Assembly (NCBI GenBank): GCA_949358305.1
Contig: OX442315.1
Location: 20,796,427 to 20,860,426 of the forward strand
DNA from: Strigamia acuminata
Taxonomy: Eukaryota > Arthropoda > Chilopoda > Geophilomorpha > Linotaeniidae
Length of the DNA stretch: 64,000 nucleotides
Direction: 5' to 3'
A program made the translations under genes and the position numbers. This document shows positions 12,242-23,448 of the stretch, one piece after another. Positions within the stretch are counted from its first letter, which is position 1, and each line of letters begins with the position of its first letter. Under the pieces are notes generated by a model. That model saw only the letters and a list, made by a program, of their open reading frames with translations, had not been told where the DNA came from and did no database searches.

Positions 12242-13993
12242 TTAAAAGTGAATCAATCGGGCTTCTGCTGGTGTTTGTTCTACGGGGCAGTAGGGGCATT
12301 TCAACCTATAATTTAAAAAATATCGAAACGTACTAAATTTAGGTGGTTTGTAGTTTCGTACATTTTTAAAGATATAATAAAAACGAAAACAAACATGTTT
12401 CTCGCGTACTTGTTTCCGCTCGCCAATTTATTCAACGCATCTTTCGAGATTACATGGCCGCACATTAATCTCATTGGAGGATTTGACTCTGTGCTCTGTT
12501 GACGTAAAATTGGACATGCAAATACCGAGTGATAACGATATTCGCGACCCAAATCTATTTCAATCTAAAATGATAAAATTACACATGGTTTAGTCTATTT
12601 CATGTATTTGTACTTTCATTTCATTTAAACCTACAGGTAGTTCATCTCGTGAGCTCCAAACCCCGGTCACTTGCCGCTGCAGCATTACTTGTTTGATATT
12701 CAATAATGCAGGTAATGCTGTACAACCCGCATTAATACTGCAATGTAAACAAATTTAATTACAAACACCGTCGTAATTTAAATTTTAAAATTAAAAATAA
12801 TTACCACGCGGATAATGGACTATCTACGGATAAACCAAGTAAGGCACATGCATCTCTCGTAAATAGATCGCATATATCGAGCCAATGAATTGGATCAAGG
12901 AGGTAATTGTAAGGAGAATCAGCGATACCTTGTCGAATGTATAGAAGACTGCCCATTAATGCTTGGATGTCTGCAAAATACATCAATAATCAACGTCTAA
13001 TATCGGTTAAGGGTTTGTATTCGGCACATACCTGATTCGTGTTGGCCAGCAAATAATGGAAAATGTTGACGCGCGTAATGAATAATCTCTTCTTGTTTGT
13101 CTACGCCTTGACTAATTAATTCAATAAACATGAGGCGATGTAGGTTAAATTCTAATTTGCTGTTCTGTTGCATTAAATTTTGCCGATTTTCTTGTGCCCA
13201 TCTGAGAATGAAAAAAAATTAAGAAATTAATTTGTTACTTTAATATTTTTGGATATTTTTTAAATTCACTTTAGCGCAGGTTGTAGGTCGTGGTGTTTTA
13301 AACCGTCTAGGATTCTATTCAACTCGAAAAATGGCTCTTTTTTATGCTCGTCGGTAGTTAACTTTGCTTCCTAAAATAAAAATACATTCCGTTAAAATTC
13401 TACGTATTATTTTTAGTTTTTTTTTTTTGTAAAAAGAAATAATTTTACTTTGACTAATTCTTCGCCGATATCAAGCATGCCTTGTCGATAGAAATGTTCG
13501 CAAATGACTTGATTTAAGAGTTGAGCTTTATCACTTCCCTCGAACACTTCTTCCGCACTCGTAGTCCCGAAATCTGCAGTGAAATTCTGCACAAAAACCT
13601 ACCTCTGATTAATTGGTATGACTCTTAAGAAATACATCAATCTTACTCTATCAATAGATTTCCCAACTTTAGAAACAGCACTGTGCACGTCCCTGTGCTC
13701 TGACGCAATTCTCGCCACTGTGTCTTTCACCTTCTTAATGCATTGTCCCATAATAAGTGCTTGAGTGGCCACAATTTCATTCTCGTTGGGTACTGAATAA
13801 AACAAACAATAACACACTTAGTACGCATTTGCGTTTTCGACGTATTTGCTTACGTACCTTCGTTGAGCTCGCTCTGTAAATTGCACACATATTCAATCAA
13901 GTCACCTAAAGTCTTATCCGTATAATCTTTAATGCTACCAAATTTTGACAGCACTTTTTCCAATTCTCTTTCCACAGCGATACAAGAATCCAT
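12242..13993 (-). CDS. Rmnd5: RMND5/Gid2 RING subunit of the CTLH (GID) ubiquitin ligase
   Basis: Nine exons (minus strand: 13858-13993, 13647-13792, 13449-13586, 13270-13370, 13032-13201, 12805-12970, 12635-12737, 12410-12564, 12242-12305) join in phase into 392 residues, almost the length of human RMND5A. The N-terminus [20 protein letters not shown] and the [13 protein letters not shown] stretch (LisH/CTLH region) match RMND5, as do [19 protein letters not shown] and [18 protein letters not shown] (CRA region). The C-terminal divergent RING reads [19 protein letters not shown] and [11 protein letters not shown]. In the CTLH complex RMND5 pairs with MAEA to form the catalytic RING heterodimer that ubiquitinates targets; RING lacks some canonical zinc ligands, as in the family. 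The promoter is shared with RNF103, which diverges from it. Confidence 0.95.
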
Positions 13994-14655
13994 TTTGTTT
14001 TCGTAGCTATGTTTGACGTCATCCAGGGTTACGATTACGTAATATGTTGGTATTCGCTAATGAAATATCATCGAGAAATTATATTATTTTAGCTACTTAA
14101 ATTTTGAATATTAAATTAAAGTATCAAAATTGAAGCAAAAATTTTCATTTCAAAATAAAATCTGACGTATGAATGTGCGGGACTCTGATAGCAGCGATCA
14201 TCTGATCTGATGCTTCTGGCGAGGTTATGGTAGGATTTTGTTTTGCGTTTAGTGTTTATTTTGTTTTCATTCCCTTTAACGCATTTTTAAAATTACATAC
14301 GTTAGATACATTCCTAAAAAACAAAACAAAAAAACAAAACTTTAGTTTATTTCATCTCACGAACAAATATTGACAAAAGCAAATAACTAAAATATCCAAA
14401 AAATCTGCCATTTTTCCTTATGGTGCTGGGTATAGTCCGAGGTAAAGTCAACATTTGTTATTTGATCTCTGCGCGATAAAATTTTATTTTGAGTTCTCAG
14501 AACCCACCCCGATTGGCAATAGTAACAATAATAGAATTATTGCACCCACACAGATCAATTGGTTTGATTAAATTAAATAAAAATGTCCAATTTCTATACA
14601 ATAAACGTTTTATTTCATTTGCAGGCATGAAGCTTTTTTGCACTCTTAAACGGAC
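13994..14655. promoter_or_regulatory. Divergent promoter region RMND5/RNF103 with a CRE
   Basis: The 662 bp between the two start codons have no coding exon. A palindromic TGACGTCA (CRE) lies at 14014-14021, 21 bp upstream of the RMND5 ATG. A TTTGCAG acceptor-like site at about 14624 suggests that RNF103 has a non-coding first exon in this interval. Confidence 0.5.
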
Positions 14656-16770
14656 ATGTGGGTGAAACTTCTCCTTCTGTTGGCCTATTTGTTGGCCCTA
14701 TTTTTCGTATCTCGTCTGTTAGAAGCCGCAGCGTGGTATGAAGCGGGTTTACTTCCCTATCGAATCTTGGATCCTTTTTCGCTGAGTGTGAGGAAATTAA
14801 AGCGGCTCCTTGAAACTCGCGGAATGAGTTATGCAGGCCTTGTGGAAAAACAAGAACTCACCACTTTAGTTCAGTCGTCGGGTGAGTTAATTTGATCTGC
14901 GCTGCAATTCATTTCCACGTTGAAAAATTAAATTAAAATTCATTGCCAACAGGTGACGTATCAGAAGGTGAATTAGCAGAGAGTGAATCTGACGAAAGCT
15001 GTCATCAAAACTCGCCCACGACCCACTTTACAGGTGGAAGCCATTTTTACGAAGAAGTCGAAGATACTAAAGATAGTGTTTGGCTCGTGCAAGTCATTCC
15101 TCCCACGGGGTCTCCGCTATTAAACGACGTTATATGGAGAAAACTAAAATCGCGACTTGCACCGTTCGGCGTTCGCATGGGAATATTCGACTGCGTTGTA
15201 GACCAGAGGTTTTAAATAAAAATTTAATTCAATTTAATTTGATGTAATTTAATTTAATTTAATTTAATTTAATAGGTTATGTAAGCGCAAAGGTTGGACC
15301 GGCCCGCAGCTGATTTTAGCGATGCCTAAAGGACAGCGAGCCAAGGACAACGTAGTTTTACACGCGTATCCATTCCGGGTGCCCGTGCGTGTAGAACCGA
15401 TCATCAGTTGGCTTTGTAAACATTTGATGAGCCGCGTTCATCAAGTGAAATCAGTGGACGAAGTGCAATCGGATTGGCTTCAATACGACACTCGCAGTAG
15501 CAAATCAGAAGTGCGCGTGCTTCTGTTTTCTGTCTTGCTCGACCCCCCACTCTTTCTTTTGGCTCTCGGAGTCAAGTTTTCCGGTCGGATTCGTGTCGGC
15601 ATGATGCAAGTCAAAGATAAAGATAAAACCAAAGAATTACAGGAGATGGGTGTGACGAAAACGCCCACTTATCTGGTCATCACTCCAGAACGAATCTTCG
15701 TTTACGGACAGCGGATAGGCGAATATTTAAGTTATCGGCGGATGGAGTTTTTTTTAAAGACGTTACGGCCCGAAGTGAACGATGTTTTTGTGTTGAGTTT
15801 GATAGTTGTAAATTTAATCGGTTCCTTGAATTTATTATTCGTGCGCACCCCGTTGTGGCGCCACCTGATTTCCTGTTTTTGGCGCTTGGCCAAAGCGAAT
15901 TTTATTCTGTTTTTGTTATGGCTAATCTTGTTAGCGTTGCTGTCTTTCCGGTTCATGGACGTCCTGTCCGAACTGGGGCTCAAATTAGTGCGCTTGGTCA
16001 GTGGCAGCCAAGTGGCTGCGGTTTTGCGCAACGAGTGGCAAATATGGAGGAGTTGCACTTTGGGCTTGGGAGCGACGTTTTTTGCGTTTTGTTGGTTTTT
16101 CTCTTGGCTGTGGGCCCGTTGGAGGCCTCAAGACGTGTTTTCTACTACCAATACTTCTCGTCTGACTACCGAGTGGTGGTCACTGGACACTTACATCATG
16201 GACTGCTTCTTCCGACCAATGGCATCTCTCACTCAACCCTTGACTCCAAGTGATCTGGATTTGGAAGAAGGAATGGAATTGCTCATCGAAAGGCTCGCCG
16301 TTCCCAATTTATGGCTCCATCCGGTCATTTCGACGGATTATATTAAAGATTTACCTGTTTGGAACTATTGTGCCACTTTGACCGCTCCAGATGCGAATCT
16401 TGTCAAAGATTCCAATTGTTCGGAGAGCGATGTCAAGTCCAGTGAAGACGAAGAAGGATCGTTGTGCATCGGTTGTGTGGCGATGCCTAGGTCGTGCGCG
16501 TGTAATTCAGTGGGCAAAAGAGAGTGTTCGAGACGACGGGGCCGGATAGATGTGTTGCCACCCGACGGAATGTTGCCATGCCAAGAATGTGCCATTTGCT
16601 TAGATGTGTATAAAGAGAGAGTCGTTATTTGTGGTTTACCGTGCGGACACAATTACCACGAGCATTGTATTCTCCTGTGGCTGTCGCGTGATAATCATCA
16701 CTGCCCCGTGTGTCGTTGGCCGAGTTATAAAGCGAAGATGAGGGCCAAGATGGATTTCAAGTCAAACTGA
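14656..16770 (+). CDS. RNF103: RNF103 (KF-1) ER-membrane RING-H2 ubiquitin ligase
   Basis: Three exons (14656-14881, 14953-15208, 15276-16770) give 658 residues, close to the vertebrate length. The N-terminus MWVKLLLLLAYLLALFFVSR is a signal anchor and resembles vertebrate RNF103 closely. The lumenal-type region includes HFYEEVEDTKDSVWLVQVI. A set of hydrophobic segments follows from about residue 310 ([48 protein letters not shown]). The conserved LWLHPVISTDYIKDLPVW lies before an acidic Ser/Glu stretch. The RING-H2 near the C-terminus has C-x2-C (CAICLD), CGHNYHEHC and CPVCRWPSYK. In mammals RNF103 is an ER-resident E3 that takes part in ER-associated degradation; the same role is inferred here. 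Confidence 0.96.
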
Positions 16771-16838
16771 TTTCTACTTTTTGTTTATTTTCTTCCATTC
16801 CAAATATCAATTTTTATTACGTTTTGTCTTTGCATGAC

Positions 16839-16844
16839 AATAAA
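16839..16844 (+). terminator. RNF103 polyadenylation signal
   Basis: AATAAA lies 69 bases after the RNF103 stop, in a short 3' region before the convergent NRBF2 gene. Confidence 0.6.
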
Positions 16845-17120
16845 AATGCCGAATTTCAGATTGAAAAATATTACTTTTATTAAATTAAATTGTTGATACA
16901 TTTAAAATTTTAGATGCTTATTTATCGCTTGATTTCACAAATATACTTCTTTTTTAATCTTTCAGTTCATTTATATATTTTACACAACAAGAAAACCAAC
17001 AAGAAAACCGGGTATTTACAATTTGATATGCGTGGCAGTGTTCAATTTGTTTTTGGGTTTATTAACATTTACATCTCAAAACCAAATATTTTTTTAGGAT
17101 TAGAGTATTAAGATTGAAAT

Positions 17121-18178
17121 CTAATTATTCTTAGGCTCCAGCAAGTTGAAATCGAAATTGGGAATATCCAGCGGATCGAAATTGGGCATTTCCAACGGAG
17201 CAAGAGGTGGAAGTTCGACGGGACTGAGTTCTCCACTAGGCGAAAGGACAAACGGAGAGCTCGAATCGGTAGCGACACGTAAATGTGTCATTTTACTGCT
17301 GGCACGGCTACTGTGATTCGACGACGACGTAATGTCGTTCATCATTTGCATATTATCCAACAGGTCTTGCAATTGCTGTTTTTCTTCGTGACATTTACTC
17401 AATTCGTTCACGAGTCTCTGGACCAAATTTTTCAGCTCACTGTTGTTCGTTTTCAGTTCCTCCATTAACGTTTTGTCATCTTTCGGCATTTTCCATCCAT
17501 GTTTGATGGTTTCTTCTTCGATTTCTCCTCCGTCAGATCTGCTTTCTGGCAGATCTGCATCTTCTTGAGCTTGCTGTTTATTTTGAATTAGAAATGCCAG
17601 CAACGAATCAGCTTCTTCCAACGTTCTATAAATGGCGTATTGCAAGTCCCCAGTTGCTCCTTCGGGGGATAGAAACACTGTCTGTTCCGAATCTCCTCTC
17701 TCTATTTCATGTAGTTTCTTTTTTTGAATTCTTTTCAGAACTTTCTCGGCTTCTTGTTGTTTAAATCTGGACACAGATTTAAGATAAATGCGATGTTGAG
17801 TAATAAAACGTAACGTCGCAATATGAGATTTACCTTACAACGGCTTCTTGCCTTACGTGATAATCATGTTGCAATCGAAGCGACTCCAACGCTTTATCCG
17901 ATTTTGTCATTTGCATCGCATCCTTTAATAACTCTATGGAATGATGAAAAATAATTTTAATGCGTATTTTAAAATAAATAATTGCTACCAGCTGCTTTCT
18001 GATGATGTCCAACTGATTGGTCAAATTTTCCCAACCGCATGTAATTCTGGGCTTTCCGATGTTGGTAATGGGCCTGTGTTCCGAAACAAAAAGAAATGAT
18101 TAAAATATCATTTACCCTACACTCAAAAGGCAGAAAATGGTTTCTTACGGCATTTAATGACGAATCCATATACTCCAT
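17121..18178 (-). CDS. NRBF2: NRBF2, autophagy PI3K (Beclin1-VPS34-ATG14) cofactor
   Basis: Four exons (18149-18178, 17989-18073, 17834-17933, 17121-17766) give 286 residues, nearly identical in length to human NRBF2. The start is taken at MEYMDSSLNAAHYQHRKAQN because it opens the MIT domain (residues ~8-85), which reads on through YMRLGKFDQSVGHHQKAAEL and SLRLQHDYHVRQ. The middle has the family motif PKDDKTLMEELK, followed by a coiled coil (about residues 170-215) and an acidic/proline-rich tail (PPLAPLEMPNFDPLDIPNFD). In mammals NRBF2 binds ATG14 through its MIT domain, dimerises through the coiled coil and boosts VPS34 activity on autophagic membranes. The weakly conserved stretch between MIT and coiled coil is normal for the family. 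Confidence 0.93.
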
Positions 18179-18777
18179 TTTGTTGCGTGTAATTACGCAG
18201 ATATTGTTTACGATTTATCAGATCGGTTTATTAGATTTCAAGCATGTTAAAAATGCACTCATAATTCTAAAATGAAATTTCAGGCAATAAAGACGTAACA
18301 TTTTTTTCATTGTGAGAAATTTATCGATCTAAATATGAAGGAGAAGCATCTGCGAGTCAACAACATGGCGGCAGCCAGTAATGCATCGCTCCTATAATGC
18401 CTTTTAATTTTAATTCACTTTTATTAAGGAATTGCAGAATTATTTAATAAAATTTCAATAACAGCATGCTGAATCTAATTTTTGTATTAAAAATAAAAAT
18501 GTAAAAAAAAATTTCTAATGAAAAATTATTTAAATTTGTATAACAATTTCAACTTATTTGTTACGATGTTGATGTTTACGAGTTGATAATTAAATTTAAA
18601 TTAATTAATTAATTAAATTTTCAAAAAAATTGATTCTGCCAGACGATAACACCAAATTAATGGAAGTAAGGAAATCCTCACCACAATCAAAAACAGTTTA
18701 TCTCACTAGGACTATGTGGTGCAAGAAAATAAAAATAAAAAACAAATTTAAGATTTTCAAAATTAATATAACATTTA
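18179..18777. other. Gap between NRBF2 and ADO
   Basis: This 600 bp AT-rich interval holds the NRBF2 promoter (right of 18178) and the short ADO 3' UTR. No exon was seen. Confidence 0.6.
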
Positions 18778-19467
18778 TTATGGTTCTACGATTGGAGTTC
18801 CAACATATTTCGATATTTGTACAGTCCAGAAATGAGGCGGAGGAGGAATACGGGTAAGAACTGCTTTTTTCTGTTCTTTCACAGTGTTTTTAGTCAATTT
18901 ATAGTAATTACACATTCGGTTGTCTTCGTGATACGGCGGAAACAAAATGTCCAGAAAAGCAGCCGCTCCATTCGGAGCCGAAATCTCATGAAAGTTGTTT
19001 TCTTTCGGGGTGAGAACACAAACGTTATCAGTCTCCCCGACCAAAACTTCGGCTGTTTTTGTAACGCAGAAATCCGTTTCTTGCACTAATTCTGGCGTGT
19101 CATCATCAACATCATCCGCTGTGTATGTTCGTACTAAAACATCTCCTCGTAGAACTTTGATTATACCGTACATTCCGGGATGATCGTGAAGCGGAATAAA
19201 AGAACCTTTTTTCAGCACAAACATGCTCATCGTGAATTTCTCGTGTTCGCAAATCCCCACATAAGCAACTGGAGGATTTTCTTCGGTGTTTTCATTCAGT
19301 ATTTCCACCATTTCGTCCAATTCTGGACGCAAAGAAACATCTGTTGTGCGCACGTCTCTCATCATTTCAGCCAGTTTGTTAAATTTCGGCTTGAAGTGTC
19401 TGTCATTGTTCCTCAAGCCATAAGCTTCAATTGCTGCTTTAGCTATTCTCTGCAAAATGGAAGTCAT
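18778..19467 (-). CDS. ADO: ADO, 2-aminoethanethiol (cysteamine) / N-terminal cysteine dioxygenase
   Basis: This is the only intronless gene in the window: one 229-residue frame. It fits the PCO/ADO family of cupin iron dioxygenases. The first metal motif is in FIPLHDHPGMYGIIKVLRG (two His of the facial triad) and a later His lies in NNFHEISAPNGAAAFLDILF, followed by PPYHEDNRMCNYY. The C-terminus has PPPPHFWTVQISKYVGTPI. These enzymes oxidise cysteamine to hypotaurine and N-terminal cysteines of proteins to sulfinic acid using O2. They thereby start oxygen-dependent degradation of RGS-type proteins. It is shorter than human ADO (270) mainly by lacking inserted loops. It diverges from BIN3, with a CRE in between. 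Confidence 0.95.
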   Translation of the reverse strand: MTSILQRIAKAAIEAYGLRNNDRHFKPKFNKLAEMMRDVRTTDVSLRPELDEMVEILNENTEENPPVAYVGICEHEKFTMSMFVLKKGSFIPLHDHPGMYGIIKVLRGDVLVRTYTADDVDDDTPELVQETDFCVTKTAEVLVGETDNVCVLTPKENNFHEISAPNGAAAFLDILFPPYHEDNRMCNYYKLTKNTVKEQKKAVLTRIPPPPHFWTVQISKYVGTPIVEP

Positions 19468-20004
19468 TTTTTGTCGCTCTACTTCGTGCAGCGAAGATAC
19501 CTTACGTTGTGCTTAAAGGCGGTGTGTTGTTATTGATATGATATGTGACGTCATACGCATTCGGTTATAATTATTTGATACAGTTTGTTAAAATTAGTTT
19601 AATAATGTTGGAAACAAAATTTGATTCAGGGTTATATTTTTCATAAATTATATATTATTTAGATTTAATTTAATTCTTTAGTTGTTCGAGTGTTGTGCAC
19701 TCTGTGGGTAAGAATATGTATCAGTAAATGGTCATGTGACATGTCTGCTAGTCTCTAGTTCCCTTGGTTTTAGGTGTTGGCAACTTAGATTTTGTTTTCA
19801 TTTTACTTATGCCGTGCCAGTTCTCCTGACTTGACAATACAGCGGATCGTTACTCCTACACCCTAACCATCAAGTGCAACACATTTAATCAATTACTTTA
19901 ACTGCTGTTTAAATTGAAATTCACAAGTGTTTATCGGAACGGTTTACTTCGGAAGTGGGTTTCGAAATATGAGTTGGTAAATTTAAAGGTTTTTTTCCTC
20001 AGTA
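19468..20004. promoter_or_regulatory. Divergent promoter region ADO/BIN3 with a CRE
   Basis: The 537 bp between the ADO start and the BIN3 start contain a palindromic TGACGTCA at 19546-19553, 79 bp from the ADO ATG. An ATGAGTTG followed by a donor-like GTAAAT at about 19969-19982 recalls the vertebrate BIN3 start MSW, but it does not splice in frame to the next exon. It may be part of a 5' leader. Confidence 0.45.
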
Positions 20005-21173
20005 ATGGGACAGAATAATACGTATATTTATCATGTGCTTAGGAATCCGTTAAAGAAAAAGGCGCTGTCTAAGCAAACAACATTTCCAGCTATTCCATCA
20101 GTAACTCACTGTTTTATCTGTCACAATCTATTTATTTATTTATTTATTTATGCATTATTATTTTTTCTTCTTTTAAAACAGGACTACGACGATAACTTTG
20201 AAAAACAACTGCAAAATCTTAAACGGTAGAGATTGACATTTACATCGGGCCTAAATGTTACAAAACATGTTGTGTTTTGCAGATTAGATGAATCGTCGAA
20301 AAAGTTGTACAGGGATTTTAAACGATGCACCGAATGCTTAGCAGGTTTTTACATTCCAAAATCGAATACAGAAAACAAAATGTTAATTATCTGTCTAAAC
20401 TGTAAACAGACCTTGCAAAAAACGAGCAAAAGTTAACGACTAATTTATCGGCTAGTCACTTGTGTCATTATGATGAAAATCTAAGAACACTTGCCGAGGA
20501 TTACTTTTCGATTGCAAAAGCCATGGATGAAAACACGAACGAATTAGTGAGTTAATTAAGAGCTATTTTAAATCTAAATTGATTACAATGCGATATTACA
20601 AAACTCTAGATCCTCGTATCACAAAAAGCTGTTTTGGAACCCGTGAAAAAGTAAATTCTATATTTTATCCCTAGGAATCAGAATTAAATCTTTATTATTT
20701 TAGATACAACAATATCTTCGTAGCCTTAAACAGTTCTCTTAAAAAGAGAGACCAGCTGAACCAAGAATGTCAGAAATGTCAGACGAGGTTGGAGAAACAA
20801 CAAGAGAAAGAGAAAACCGGACCGAACATCGTCAAACTGAATCAGGTGAATTATTTAAACAATAAAACACGAAATATTCTAACGTTATTTTTAAATTAAG
20901 TTGAAAAAACAATTCGAACATGCTCAAGAAGAGGCCTCGGAGCATACGGCACAACTGGCCAGTGAAATTCCACAGTTTTACGACAGTCGTCTCGATTATT
21001 TCAACCCGTGCTTAGAAGCATTTGTTCGAGGCCAGGTTGAGAATTGTGGACGAACGACGCAGTTGTTTGCTGAATTGGCTCAAGATGCACCAACGGTACC
21101 TACGATTAAAACCGATTCACAGCTGCAACAAAAATTAGCCGAAATCAAAGCACTTTCGATCGTTGCGGATTAA
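20005..21173 (+). CDS. BIN3: BIN3, N-BAR domain protein
   Basis: Seven exons (20005-20100, 20182-20225, 20283-20344, 20410-20546, 20610-20650, 20704-20845, 20901-21173) join in phase into 264 residues; human BIN3 has 253. Almost the whole protein is a BAR helical bundle. Family landmarks are CLADLAKNEQKL, SQKAVLEPVKKYNNIFVALN, QQEKEKTGPNIVKLNQLKKQ, IPQFYDSRLDYFNPCLEAF and the C-terminal LAEIKALSIVAD. As in BIN3, and unlike BIN1, there is no SH3 domain. The yeast relative Hob3 and mammalian BIN3 act on actin organisation and cytokinesis through Cdc42; membrane-curving activity is inferred from the fold. The start ATG at 20005 is the first in frame, and the N-terminal ~30 residues are not conserved. 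Confidence 0.93.
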
Positions 21174-22262
21174 AACTTTGTAATTGCTTTTTAAAAGTTA
21201 ATTTTATTTTGTATATATAAATTTAAAAAAGAATTATCTCTCACAAACGTTTCAGACAAACACAAGTCAAGTTTTTTGGTTATTTTCCAGTTGAAATATC
21301 CATATATGAATGTTTATTTCACTACACAATATACAAACTTGTAATCTAGTTTTTTTTGTTATTTTTTTTGAAGAATTATTTTTTTTTATACACATTTATA
21401 CAATCCTACTAAAGAAAGATTATTGGTCGACAAAAAAAAATAATAATGAAATTTGACACATTTGCTAAAATGTGTGTACAAAAGTCTAAAGACACCACTG
21501 GCAAATGAAAGAGTAACAAACGAAATTTGACGAGACGACAATTAAAGAAATGTTTTCGCGAATTTTACACCAGAAACTAAACAAAATTACAAATTAATTT
21601 TTTTTTAAGCTTGTAAACAATTATTGTTGTTGCTTATAAACAAACTGTTCAGTTTTTCACCCAGTTTCACTGGTAACAGACACTTTATTACAGATATATG
21701 AAGTCAGTCGATCAAAACAAGATACGGTATATTAGCTGTTCGAGTTACTATCATTTACAATTTGCTTATAAGATAGGAAAACAACATCTCTTATACAAAA
21801 GATGCAAAGGTGTAAAAATCGTTAACTACACACAACAAAAATTGTTCCTTTCTTAACTGTTAGTAAGCTGCTCGGTCTAAACCATAGTTGCGCTCAAATT
21901 CAAAGCAAATTAAGTAAAACGGAAAATATACTCCATTTTTTTCAAAATTCTTAACATTCCCTTGGAATGAAAAGGACTCGGTATAAACTGAATAGGAATG
22001 GAATACCTAATTGTCAAAAAAATCAATAAACGAAGCAAATTAAGTAAAACTTCTGCAGCTTCAACAAAGAACGTAATGACATTTTTTTTTTTTGGCATTT
22101 ATTCCTTTTGTTAAGTGACTTTAGGGACAATGCTCGCAATACCACTCTCAAACAATATCCATCTCACTTTCCCTTTATTAATATATATATATAGTTTTTT
22201 TTTTAGATTTTGTAAATTTTTATTATTTTTTTTTTTACTGTCAACATCTGAAACGTATTGCT
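21174..22262. other. Convergent 3' region between BIN3 and PAIP2
   Basis: 1.1 kb of AT-rich sequence with facing 3' UTRs. It has T and A homopolymers and no supported exon or RNA gene. Confidence 0.6.
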
Positions 22263-22846
22263 CTATCTATCTTCTGAAGAATCCGACAAATCAGAGCAAA
22301 AACCATCCGCCGAAATCTTGCTCGGTACAAATTCTTCTGCGTAAGGGTTCAATTGACTCTGAAATAAATATTTTTAACGATAATTCAACATCAATTTCCA
22401 TTCAAATTTAACGCACCTCATGCAAGATATCATCGGGGTCAGGCCTATCTTGTACAAGAAGTTGCCCAAGTCCTTCGGCGAGAGCATCGAGTGGTCTTTG
22501 TAAGTGGCACTCGTCGTTGTCACCTACGTCTTCCAATTGATTGTAGTATGTTGTATCTCTCGCCTCTTCTTCCGCTAACATTTCCGCCATACATCGTTCT
22601 ATTTCTTCTTCTTCTTCTAACTCGGCCAAAACCTAACGAAAAAATCGAAGAAAACAATTTTTTTTAAAAAATTAATTACTAATTTCTCATTCATACTTGT
22701 TTATCGAAGCTTTCTATGTCTTCCATCCACAGATATTCGGCAAATTCATCTCGTCTGTCGACATAACCACCGTTTACATTTAAGATGAGGGCGTCGAAAT
22801 TGTCCTCGTTTTGGGATTCGTTCATTAATTGTGTCGGTGCTTTCAT
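22263..22846 (-). CDS. PAIP2: PAIP2, poly(A)-binding-protein-interacting translation repressor
   Basis: Three exons (22697-22846, 22417-22632, 22263-22358) give 153 residues; human PAIP2 has 127. The first half contains the PAM1 type acidic region: RDEFAEYLWMEDIESFDKQ followed by an acidic helix with EEEEEIERCMAEMLAEEE. The last exon encodes a textbook PAM2 motif, SQLNPYAEEFVP, which docks into the MLLE domain of poly(A)-binding protein. PAIP2 displaces PABP from poly(A) and from eIF4G, and so represses translation. Both interaction motifs are present, so the protein should be functional. It is divergent from the securin-like gene. Confidence 0.93.
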
Positions 22847-23448
22847 TTTTTCTAAAGTAAAATATTTTCATTCGATATTATATGCGACGACAACGATGTA
22901 TTTTTTTACGAAGGCCAACCCAATCAAGTGTTAACAATATTTAGGCCTAACGTAAACACAAAGCTCAAACTGACGTTGTTTGGTTTTATACCTTGACTCG
23001 TCGCAATTTTGAAGTACACGTCATCAAATCCGAAACCCTTTTAATGTGGTGCTTTTTCTCGTCCCACAACGGAGAAATATCTCGTAAATATTTGCAAACG
23101 AGAAAAAATAGATTGTGACGGCTCAGGGGCTCTGAAAATTCCTTCACGGAGAAATAGGGCCTAATGACTACAAGCGCCACCTATAATTCTTTCCTAGCAT
23201 CAAGATTTTATAAACTTTATAAATTTATTCACTTGTGTTTTTTAGAGAATAAATTACGAATTATTTTTTAGAAATTTTATCCGCCAAGAACACACAAAAC
23301 AAAGATCGAATAAAAATGCTATGATAGACGTCGTAATTGCATGTGATTGCATCATCTGTGCGCGTGGTGGCGTTAACGTTCAAATTCTGCACAAATTCAA
23401 ATTTGGTTGCTGCGTTCTCGTCTATTTCTCTGCATTTCGTGTCGTAAC
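22847..23448. promoter_or_regulatory. Divergent promoter region PAIP2/securin-like gene
   Basis: No ATG-initiated coding exon is supported. On the minus strand 22994-23180 is open for about 62 codons and ends at a donor-like AAG/GTATAA. It lacks an ATG start and may be a 5' UTR exon of PAIP2. Confidence 0.4.

Noticed and set aside
19969-19982. ATGAGTTG followed by GTAAAT as a first BIN3 exon (MSW start)
   Set aside because: Joining it to the next acceptor gives a stop within five codons, so it cannot be the coding start in this configuration.
22986-23180. 64-codon minus-strand frame near PAIP2
   Set aside because: It begins with GTG and has no ATG or domain; more likely a 5' UTR exon or chance.
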